This document shows positions 26,101 to 38,100 of a stretch of 64,000 bases of DNA, one piece after another (the stretch's first letter is position 1; the number at the start of each line of letters is the position of its first letter). The translations under genes were made by a program, and so were the position numbers. Origin of the DNA: Bathymodiolus brooksi (lineage: Eukaryota; Mollusca; Bivalvia; Mytilida; Modiolidae); the NCBI GenBank assembly GCA_963680875.1, contig OY804582.1:53028646-53092645 (forward strand). Direction: 5' to 3'. A model generated the notes under the pieces. The model saw nothing but the letters and a program-made list of their open reading frames with translations, was not told the origin of the DNA and did not search any database.

Positions 26101-29100
26101 GTTGTCATCTTCTTGTTGTGTGATAGATAGTAGGACATTCAGTTGTCATCTTCTTGTTGTCTGATAGATAGTAGGACATTCAGTCATCATCTTCTTGTTG
26201 TCTGATAGATAGTAGGACATTCAGTTGTCATCTTCTTGTTGTCTGATAGATAGTAGGACATTCAGTTGTCATCTTCTTGTTGTCTGATAGATAGTAGAAC
26301 ATTCAGTTGTCATCTTCTTGTTGTCTGATAGATAGTAGGACATTCAGTCGTCTGATAGATAGTAGGACATTCAGTCATCGTCTTCTTGTTGTCTGATAGA
26401 TAGTAGGACATTCAGTCATCATCTTCTTGTTGTCTGATAGATAGTAGGACATTCAGTTGTCATCTTCTTGTTGTCTGATAGATAGTAGGACATTCAGTTG
26501 TCATCTTCTTGTTGTCTGATAGATAGTAGGACATTCAGTCATCATCTTCTTGTTGTCTGATAGATAGTAGAACATTCAGTTGTCATCTTCTTGTTGTCTG
26601 ATAGATAGTAGAACATTCAGTTGTCATCTTCTTGTTGTCTGATAGATAGTAGGACATTCAGTTGTCATCTTCTTGTTGTGTGATAGATAGTAGAACATTC
26701 AGTTGTCATCTTCTTGTTGTCTGATAGATAGTAGAACATTCAGTTGTCATCTTCTTGTTGTCTGATAGATAGTAGGACATTCAGTTGTCATCTTCTTGTT
26801 GTGTGATAGATAGTAGAACATTCAGTTGTCATCTTCTTGTTGTGTGATAGATAGTAGAACATTCAGTTGTCATCTTCTTGTTGTCTGATAGATAGTAGGA
26901 CATTCAGTCGTCATCTTCTTGTTGTCTGATAGATAGTAGGACATTCAATTGTCATCTTCTTGTTGTCTGATAGATAGTAGGACATTCAGTTGTCATCTTC
27001 TTGTTGTCTGATAGATAGTAGGACATTCAGTTGTCATCTTCTTGTTGTGTGATAGATAGTAGGACATTCAGTCGTCATCTTCTTGTTGTGTGATAGATAG
27101 TAGAACATTCAGTTGTCATCTTCTTGTTGTCTGATAGATAGTAGGACATTCAGTCATCATCTTCTTGTTGTCTGATAGATAGTAGAACATTCAGCCATCA
27201 TCTTCTTGTTGTCTGATAGATAGTAGAACATTCAGTTGTCATCTTCTTGTTGTCTGATAGATAGTAGAACATTCAGTCATCATCTTCTTGTTGTCTGATA
27301 GATAGTAGAACATTCAGTTGTCATCTTCTTGTTGTCTGATAGATAGTAGAACATTCAGTTGTCATCTTCTTGTTGTCTGATAGATAGTAGGACATTCAGT
27401 TGTCATCTTCTTGTTGTGTGATAGATAGTAGAACATTCAGTTGTCATCTTCTTGTTGTCTGATAGATAGTAGGACATTCAGTCGTCATCTTCTTGTTGTC
27501 TGATAGATAGTAGGACATTCAATTGTCATCTTCTTGTTCTCTGATAGATAGTAGGACATTCAGTTGTCATCTTCTTGTTGTCTGATAGATAGTAGGACAT
27601 TCAGTCATCATCTTCTTGTTGTCTGATAGATAGTAGAACATTCAGTTGTCATCTTCTTGTTGTGTGATAGATAGTAGGACATTCAGTCGTCATCTTCTTG
27701 TTGTGTGATAGATAGTAGGACATTCAGTTGTCATCTTCTTGTTGTCTGATAGATAGTAGAACATTCAGTTGTCATCTTCTTGTTGTGTGATAGATAGTAG
27801 GACATTCAGTCATCATCTTCTTGTTGTCTGATAGATAGTAGAACATTCAGTTGTCATCTTCTTGTTGTCTGATAGATAGTAGAACATTCAGTTGTCATCT
27901 TCTTGTTGTGTGATAGATAGTAGGACATTCAGTTGTCATCTTCTTGTTGTGTGATAGATAGTAGGACATTCAGTCGTCATCTTCTTGTTGTCTGATAGAT
28001 AGTAGAACATTCAGTCATCATCTTCTTGTTGTCTGATAGATAGTAGAACATTCAGTTGTCATCTTCTTGTTGTGTGATAGATAGTAGGACATTCAGTCGT
28101 CATCTTCTTGTTGTCTGATAGATAGTAGAACATTCAGTTGTCATCTTCTTGTTGTCTGATAGATAGTAGGACATTCAGTCATCATCTTCTTGTTGTCTGA
28201 TAGATAGTAGAACATTCAGTTGTCATCTTCTTGTTGTCTGATAGATAGTAGAACATTCAGTTGTCATCTTCTTGTTGTCTGATAGATAGTAGGACATTCA
28301 GTCATCATCTTCTTGTTGTCTGATAGATAGTAGAACATTCAGTTGTCATCTTCTTGTTGTCTGATAGATAGTAGAACATTCAGTTGTCATCTTCTTGTTG
28401 TCTGATAGATAGTAGGACATTCAGTCGTCATCTTCTTGTTGTCTGATAGATAGTAGGACATTCAGTTGTCATCTTCTTGTTGTCTGATAGATAGTAGAAC
28501 ATTCAGTTGTCATCTTCTTGTTGTCTGATAGATAGTAGGACATTCAGTCGTCATCTTCTTGTTGTCTGATAGATAGTAGAACATTCAGTTGTCATCTTCT
28601 TGTTGTGTGATAGATAGTAGGACATTCAGTTGTCATCTTCTTGTTGTCTGATAGATAGTAGGACATTCGGTTGTCATCTTCTTGTTGTCTGATAGATAGT
28701 AGGACATTCAGTTGTCATCTTCTTGTTGTCTGATAGATAGTAGAACATTCAGTTGTCATCTTCTTGTTGTCTGATAGATAGTAGGACATTCAGTTGTCAT
28801 CTTCTTGTTGTCTGATAGATAGTAGGACATTCAGTTGTCATCTTCTTGTTGTCTGATAGATAGTAGGACATTCAGTCGTCATCTTCTTGTTGTCTGATAG
28901 ATAGTAGGACATTCAGTTGTCATCTTCTTGTTGTCTGATAGATAGTAGAACATTCAGTCGTCATCTTCTTGTTGTCTGATAGATAGTAGAACATTCAGTT
29001 GTCATCTTCTTGTTGTCTGATAGATAGTAGGACATTCAGTCGTCATCTTCTTGTTGTCTGATAGATAGTAGAACATTCAGTCGTCATCTTCTTGTTGTCT

Positions 29101-32100
29101 GATAGATAGTAGAACATTCAGTTGTCATCTTCTTGTTGTCTGATAGATAGTAGAACATTCAGTCGTCATCTTCTTGTTGTCTGATAGATAGTAGAACATT
29201 CAGTTGTCATCTTCTTGTTGTCTGATAGATAGTAGGACATTCAGTCGTCATCTTCTTGTTGTCTGATAGATAGTAGAACATTCAGTCGTCATCTTCTTGT
29301 TGTCTGATAGATAGTAGAACATTCAGTTGTCATCTTCTTGTTGTCTGATAGATAGTAGAACATTCAGTCGTCATCTTCTTGTTGTCTGATAGATAGTAGA
29401 ACATTCAGTCATCATCTTCTTGTTGTCTGATAGATAGTAGGACATTCAGTCGTCATCTTCTTGTTGTCTGATAGATAGTAGGACATTCAGTTGTCATCTT
29501 CTTGTTGTCTGATAGATAGTAGGACATTCAGTTGTCATCTTCTTGTTGTCTGATAGATAGTAGAAAATTCAGTCGTCTGATAGATAGTAGGACATTCAGT
29601 CGTCATCTTCTTGTTGTCTGATAGATAGTAGGACATTCAGTTGTCATCTTCTTGTTGTCTGATAGATAGTAGGACATTCAGTCGTCATCTTCTTGTTGTC
29701 TGATAGATAGTAGGACATTCAGTTGTCATCTTCTTGTTGTGTGATAGATAGTAGGACATTCAGTTGTCATCTTCTTGTTGTCTGATAGATAGTAGGACAT
29801 TCAGTTGTCATCTTCTTGTTGTCTGATAGATAGTAGGACATTCAGTTGTCATCTTCTTGTTGTGTGATAGATAGTAGAACATTCAGTTGTCTGATAGATA
29901 GTAGGACATTCAGTCGTCTGATAGATAGTAGGACATTCAGTTGTCTGATAGATAGTAGGACATTCAGTCGTCTGATAGATAGTAGGACATTCAGTTGTCA
30001 TCTTCTTGTTGTCTGATAGATAGTAGAAAATTCAGTTGTCATCTTCTTGTTGTCTGATAGATAGTAGGACATTCAGTTGTCATCTTCTTGTTGTGTGATA
30101 GATAGTAGGACATTCAGTTGTCATCTTCTTGTTGTGTGATAGATAGTAGGACATTCAGTTGTCATCTTCTTGTTGTGTGATAGATAGTAGAACATTCAGT
30201 CATCATCTTCTTGTTGTCTGATAGATAGTAGGACATTCAGTTGTCATCTTCTTGTTGTCTGATAGATAGTAGGACATTCAGTCATCATCTTCTTGTTGTC
30301 TGATAGATAGTAGGACATTCAGTCGTCATCTTCTTGTTGTCTGATAGATAGTAGGACATTCAGTCGTCATCTTCTTGTTGTCTGATAGATAGTAGGACAT
30401 TCAGTCGTCTGATAGATAGTAGGACATTCAGTTGTCATCTTCTTGTGGTCTGATAGATAGTAGGACATTCAGTTGTCATCTTCTTGTTGTCTGATAGATA
30501 GTAGAACATTCAGTCATCATCTTCTTGTTGTGTGATAGATAGTAGGACATTCAGTCGTCATCTTCTTGTTGTGTGATAGATAGTAGAACATTCAGTTGTC
30601 ATCTTCTTGTTGTCTGATAGATAGTAGGACATTCAGTTGTCATCTTCTTGTTGTGTGATAGATAGTAGGACATTCAGTTGTCATCTTCTTGTTGTCTGAT
30701 AGATAGTAGGACATTCAGTTGTCATCTTCTTGTTGTCTGATAGATAGTAGGACATTCAGTCGTCTGATAGATAGTAGGACATTCAGTTGTCATCTTCTTG
30801 TTGTGTGATAGATAGTAGGACATTCAGTCGTCATCTTCTTGTTGTCTGATAGATAGTAGGACATTCAGTTGTCATCTTCTTGTTGTCTGATAGATAGTAG
30901 GACATTCAGTTGTCATCTTCTTGTTGTCTGATAGATAGTAGGACATTCAGTTGTCATCTTCTTGTTGTGTGATAGATAGTAGGACATTCAATTGTCATCT
31001 TCTTGTTGTGTGATAGATAGTAGGACATTCAGTTGTCATCTTCTTGTTGTCTGATAGATAGTAGGACATTCAGTTGTCATCTTCTTGTTGTGTGATAGAT
31101 AGTAGGACATTCAGTTGTCATCTTCTTGTTGTCAGATAGATAGTAGGACATTCAGTTGTCATCTTCTTGTTGTGTGATAGATAGTAGGACATTCAGTTGT
31201 CATCTTCTCTTTGTGATTGTGGTTGACCAGATTATTGACAGACACTATTTAACTGTCTGTGTATCAAAAGATCATTTTTGTAACATTGCAAGATTTTATT
31301 AATATATTTGATTGATTGATGGTGTTTAACACCACTTTCAACAATATTTCAGTTATATCGTGGTGGTCAGTTTTATTGGTGGAGGAGACAGAAGGACCCG
31401 GAGAAAACCGCCGACCTGTCGCAAGTCACTGACAGACACTGATGGCATAAGTAATTGTAAATCCAACTACCATACAATCATGGCCATGACTGCCCCTTAA
31501 TAATATATTTGATAACTCTGATATCATCAAAGTACTAGAAATGTTTATATCTGCCTTGTTTTTATGTAAAATAAATACTTCTAATTAATATGAATACAAG
31601 GGTATTTTTTTCATGTTGCATATTATAACTAGAAATAATGTTTTTCTCAAAGGAATAAGTGGATGGTACCCTGTTAACTTGCCTCCTGTTGGCTGGAACA
31701 AAGACACTAGTCAGATTGATGACGAAGGACATGGTACCAAAGGTTTAGAAAGAGTTGTCGGAGGGTTAGAAGTGGCCGTAAAGTTTGCTCATCATAATGA
31801 CCGTGAGAGAGTGATACATACTGCCAGGGGTGTTGGATGGTCACCGATAGATTTAGACGTTGAAGAGGAAGAGGTCTGGGAAAGTGATGGTAATAGAAAT
31901 TTGATAATATATCAGTACTAATTCTTTAGTTTAGGCCAAGAAAAGAAATTACCTTTGTTTCTACTTGTATTTTTGAAAAAAGTAGGGTAGGTAGATTGCT
32001 AATTGTTTTTAATTCTTTATAACCACTGATCAGCAAAACATATTTTTTTGTACCTCAATTTCCCAGAAATCAAATATACTTCTAATGTATTAAAATACAT

Positions 32101-35100
32101 TTACATTAATGTACAGTCAAACCTGTATTCTAATGCAATTATAATGTAATGCGTATTTTCATTGGCTATCGAGAGCCGTCAAATCTGCAGTTGACAGGCC
32201 TGAAGGAATGCTATACTCCTATGCCGAATGCACTTGTTAGTAAACAATATGGCTGACCCAGATATTTCTGACTATGAATTTGACGGCTGATAACTGTATT
32301 GTATTTGAAAATTTCACATCATCAATTGGAGATTTGATGGTCGCAAATCGAGTTTACTGTCCATTCTAATGCAATACTGAGCATAAAAATGTATTCTTAC
32401 AGATCCCTGGGTCTAAAAAGCACAAAAATTAAAATTCTGGGGAATATTGTTGAACGACTTTGGCACATAAACAACGTGACATCATGTGAAGATTTCCAGT
32501 TTAAAATGTAAAGATCAGACGTTATTTGGCTTCATGTACGCTTCAATTTTGATAGAATTTAACTAAAATAAGTTTTCAAGGTAGGCATTTTAATTATTTT
32601 TGTGTATTGTTGTACATATGACATGTAGGATTTCACGTTTTCAAGATGGCGTATCTTTAAACAACTACATTACTATTTTTTAGCGGAAGGAATTTGAAAA
32701 GTGCATATATTTCGTCATTTATTTGTATGTTTTCAAACTAGTGTGTACACATTGGGAGAATTTCATAAGAATAGGAATAACAGTACTGTATTTGAAGAGT
32801 TGTCGGTGTCAATTGTGGATTTGACGGTCGCAAATATCCATTTTACTGGCTCCGCTTTGCGTCGCCAGTAAAACTGCATTTGCGACCATCAAATCCACAA
32901 TTGATACCTCCAACTCTTCAAATACAGTACTGTTATTCCTTGATTAACGGGTCACCTGTGGGACAAAGAAAAAGTGGTCTTTTAAGATAGGTGACCTCTT
33001 AAAAGAGGTTCAATTCATATGATATTTTCTATGTTTGGACAAGAAAAATGTGACCTTTTAGTACAGGTCACAGCATGGGCAGGTTTGACTGTATGCAGAT
33101 TCAAAAATTCATTAACGTCGTTGTGTTCACAGCAAATTTATTGTTTATTAAATTTTATTTGTTCTAAACAATCTAATATAAATATAGTAGATTTTGAATA
33201 TCAAAATAAGACCACGAGTGACCGAAGTATGCATAAGGACTAAAAGAGTGGGCGGAACTCTTTCCACCCACAAGTTTAATCCTTAATGTGTATTCGGTCA
33301 CAAGTGGTCTTATTTTGATATTCAAAATGTATGATTTAGTTATACTGTTAATTATATAGACTTCCAAAATTTCCAATATATTATTTTTTTATTCGTATAT
33401 TTCATTCCACGCGTATGATTCTACGAGCAATGATAGTATAAAATTCTCAATCTACAAGTCATAACTAAGGGGTTCAGCTGGAATGATCTGCCATTTTGAA
33501 AATGTGAAATCTTACATGTCATATTTACAACAATGCGCAAAAATAATTAAAATGTCTACCTTGAAAACTTATTTTAGTTAAATTTGATCAAAATTGAAGC
33601 GTACACGAAGCCAAATAACATCTACTCTTTACGTTTCAAACTGGAAGTCTTTACATATGACGTCATGTTGATTATGTGCAAAAGTTGTCAATAACATTTC
33701 GTGGGATTGTTTCAGTTTACAATCGTGTGTGTATTCACCATAGCACAACAAGGGACGTAACCACCACACTTATAGTTGTGTAAAAGTAGTTTCGACGAGA
33801 AAAGACTGATATCTCACATGTGAGATACCAGACCTATCTATATAATGATACACAATAACATGGTTTTTTTTCAGATGAGGGTAATGGTAGATACCAGAAT
33901 ATAACAGTATCAGTAGACCAAGTCTGCTTCCCTGTTCAGAATGCCCTCATTACAGGACAGAACAGTCTAGATAAATCAGCAAGGTGTTATGTACGATATA
34001 AATTTTATGATAAAGGTGAGGAATTGTTTCTTTAGTACAAATAGTGTACAAAAATATTTGCAATCTCTTGACCAGAATAATATACTGATATTATGTGTGA
34101 AAATATAGGTTTCACTCTCTGTCCATCATGCTGTAAAAAAAAAAATGGAGTCAACAACAACGAAATTATAGAATTATATGTAAAAGAAAGCTTTGACCAG
34201 GTTATCCATATATGAATGTGACTTTATTGGAGTTTTTCACCATTGGCTAAGCATTGGTGTATTTATGAGAATTCAATGGACATTAATGTATATATGACTT
34301 GTCCCTTTTACTTTGAGAAAAATTGAAACAAGATTTACCAAAATATTTTAGAATAATGAAAACATAGATATCTAATTTAGTGTGCACGAAGTGTTTCTGG
34401 AATAACCTTCATCAGGTATGCTAAATATCAAAATATTGGAATGTCAAATAATTTGTGTTTGGGGTTAATAAACCAAAGGGTCTTAACAGGCTATCCAAAA
34501 TTGTCATTTTGTGTCATGTTCCAGTATGAAGCCGACCTGCTGGTATATGATATTGGAAATTGGCTTGGACATACAAGATTATAAAAACGCTGTAAAAATA
34601 CCATACTTTTTTTTCAGGTGCTATTGTAGCTAAGATTGTCCCTATGCCAGTTAATAGTGAAGGATATATTATATCACAGCTGAGTCATAACCATAGCTTC
34701 CATATATCTGTTACTTCTCCATTTAAATGGTAAGTTAAAATATAAACGAAATGTATACTGTAGTCTTCCTCTTGTAAGACCACTCCCACCTAAGGCCAGA
34801 TATTAGATGCATTAGTAAATACTACTAATTTGTCCCTCTCAATAGAGGCTACATCTCTTATAAGGCCATTAGTAAATACTACTAAATTGTTCCTCTCAAT
34901 AGAGGCTACCTCTCTTATAAGGCCATTGGTAAATACTACTAAATTGTCCCTCTCAATAGAGGCTACCTCTCTTATAAGGCCATTAGTAAATACTACTAAA
35001 TTGTCCCTCTCAATAGAGGCTACCTCTCTTATAAGGCCATTAGTAAATACTACTAAATTGTCCCTCTCAATAGAGGCTACCTCTCTTATAAGGCCATTAG

Positions 35101-38100
35101 TAAATACTACTAAATTGTCCCTCTTAATAGAGGCTACCTCTCTTATAAGGCCATTAGTAAATACTACTAAATTGTCCCTCTCAATAGAGGCTACCTCTCT
35201 TATAAGGCCATTAGTAAATACTACTAAATTGTCCCTCTCAATAGAGGCTACCTCTCTTATAAGGCCATTAGTAAATACTACTAAATTGTCCCTCTTAATA
35301 GAGGCTACCTCTCTTATAAGGCCATTAGTAAATACTACTAAATTGTCCCTCTCAATAGAGGCTACCTCTCTTATAAGGCCATTTTTACTAAAGGGATGGC
35401 CTTTTATAAGAAGAGGAACTAATGTATTTAAGTTCCATTTTTTAAAGATCTAAGACATTTACTACTTGAAGATGTATTCTATGTTCGATCCTTATTTAAC
35501 ACTGTACTTAATGCATGTCCTCTTATACTTCATTTTCTTTTTTGCTTTATTCCAATGGTGTCATTAAATTAAGGATGTTCACATTATGGAAGAACTTGTT
35601 GAAAGTAGGGTGAATTTTAAGACAATGTAATAAAGTTTTTTTAACCTGTTTTGTACCTTATTGTGACTTCATTCTTTCTTTAAGGTATTTACGTGAGGAG
35701 AAATTAGAAATACAAGTTTGGGTAACATATGGAAGTCGTAAACATCACAAACACAAACCACAACATAGAGACAAACTGATAGGAACTGTATATATAGACA
35801 TGGAATCTCTGAATGATGAGAGGAGGAAACAACACAGAATTAGGTAGGTGTTATCTAGTGAGACATACCTACATAGGTGAAATACCAACTGTTAGAAGGG
35901 GCCGTCATGGCCGTGATCGTATGGTAGTTGGATTTAAACTACTTGTTCAATCAGTGCATATCACCACTAACGTTGTGAGATTGAATCCCACCCAGGAGAG
36001 GTGTACTCAATACAACATAATGTGATAAAGTTTGTCAGTTACTTGCGACAGGTCGGTGGTTTTCTCTGGGTACTCCGGGGTTTTCTCCACCAATAAAACT
36101 GACTGCCACGATATAACTGAAATATTGTTGAAAGTGGCATTAAACATCATAAAACCAACCAAACCAACCAAGCAACTGTTAGAAGCCCGCATCAGTGGTG
36201 TAATGGTTAGCGTGCCAAAGACCATGAAGTTGGTATATGCTGCTTCTATTTTAAGCATGCAGCATACAGGAGTAAGAGTAAAGACTGGATGGCTCGGAAT
36301 CGGGATAATGTGTCCAATAGGAGTAACATGTCTACCACACAGACTGTTGTTTCATCAGTGAGATATCATTATAAAAATCCAACTCGGCATGTTGCTAAAG
36401 TACTAAGCAGACATCATCATCATCATCTCATCCAATTTATCTTGTTCTCGTCATGATATAGCTGTATATTACTCAATTGGTGTTAAAGAACAATTATTGA
36501 CTCACCAACTGTAGAAACATAGAAGTGTTAAAGAACAATTATTGACTCACCAACTGTAGAAACATAGAAGTGTTAAAGAACAATTATTGACTCACCAACT
36601 GTAGAAACATAGAAGGAGTTGTTTAATAAAAAAATATGAATGTTATTTACATTTGGATGGAAATGTGAAAACCAAAATTGAAGAAAAATTTGATTTGTTT
36701 TCTTGTTGTTTTTCTATGAACATGAGTTTATTTAATAAATTTTATTTTGATAATCACAACTTGTAAGGTGAAAAGATGATATAAGCGGTAAAATTTGTAA
36801 GGTGAAAGATGATATAAGCGGTTCTTAATACCACCAAAAAAAAAAGTAAAACAACTTATGATGTAAAATTTGATTTCAGTGGAATGTACCCATTGTTTAA
36901 GCCTGGATCATCATCTTTAGGTGGTGCCTATCTTAGAGCCCATATTACCTCTAAACCACAGTTTGGTCCTGTACATCAGGTTAGTTATAACATAACATTA
37001 GGTGTTTATTTATGGCTGTTTTACTGTCCTTGTGCAAAGGGCTTTATACCTAATGTAACATTTAGTAAGATATGGATGTAAATGGACATGAGAGACTATT
37101 CAACGTTGCACTGAGACATAAATTCAAATAAAGGTACATGACTTTTATTACTGTTACTGAACCACTAGAGGTAAGAAAACATTTAGTTACTTTCAATACA
37201 AATTGTAATTCAAAAGTCAAAAGATCCATTTTCTACATAAATGTATATTATAAAAAGTGTGTTTACAGGAAGTGTAACAATTGTATCATTCTATTACATG
37301 GGGTCGTTGTGGTCATGATTGTATGGTAGTTTGATTTACAACTACCTATGTAATCTGCCTATCAGTACTAATGTTGTGAGTTCGAATCTCATTCAAACGA
37401 GGTGTACTCAATACAACATTATGTGATAAAGTTTGTCATGGACTTGCGAAAGGTCGGTGGTTTTCTCTGGGTACTCCATTTTCCTCCACCAATAAAACTG
37501 ACCACCACAATATAACTGAAATATTGTTGAAAGTGGCGTTAAACACCATAACCCTAACCCTCATTATATTATAGAATGAAAATGAAGAAGATGTTGAAGA
37601 CACATCAGATGAATCTGTAGTAGAGGATCCTGATTATGATCCTAATGACAGCTTCCATCAGTTATCTAGCCCCAAGAAAGAAAAATCTAAGAAATCAAAT
37701 CTTAGTGTTGTTGCAGAGGCAGCTCCACAGACATTTAGTGTTGTAATATCCATTGACAGAGCCATGCATTTACCACATATTGTAGATAAATCTAGGTTAG
37801 TAACTTACTGGTTATATAGACAATATACGTACATTGTCGGTAAATATAAGATTTATTTGTACAAGCTTTTGAAACGGCCAGAAAAGCGAGCCTGTGCTGA
37901 GCTTTTCTTTCCTGTTTCGAGGCGAGTAGAAATATATTTTATATTTTTGACAGTGTACATGTATTGTGTTTATACTGCAACATCATAAATGCAAATGCAA
38001 AAAAAATGTTGAATTTAAAGACAAAAATGTTTGGACATTGGACATACTTAAATTTCCTATTGGATCTCTACAGTGCAGTACATCGTGAGGTTGGAACCCC

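Larger units (their letters stand above)
32430..33710. repeat. Large inverted repeat, ~210-bp arms
   Basis: Arms at about 32430-32655 and 33485-33710 are inverted copies; for example, 'gtaggcattttaattatttt' in the left arm appears as 'aaaataattaaaatgtctac' in the right. The ~830-base spacer contains two further palindromes. No coding potential. Confidence 0.75.

Noticed and set aside
24555..31208. CRISPR-like regular repeats
   Set aside because: The units are contiguous with no unique spacers, and the host is eukaryotic. The same holds for 58591-64000.
32112..33710. Possible non-coding RNA gene because of the long stems
   Set aside because: The stems are explained by TACAGT-ended and foldback transposons; there is no promoter evidence. 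Kept only as a repeat observation.
34830..35453. 207-codon open frame on the plus strand
   Set aside because: It is a 57-bp tandem repeat; a unit length divisible by three keeps the frame open. No domain, and it lies in an intron.
36186..36260. tRNA gene
   Set aside because: The A-box-like head is part of SINE family B; no acceptor stem or full cloverleaf can be formed, and other copies exist.
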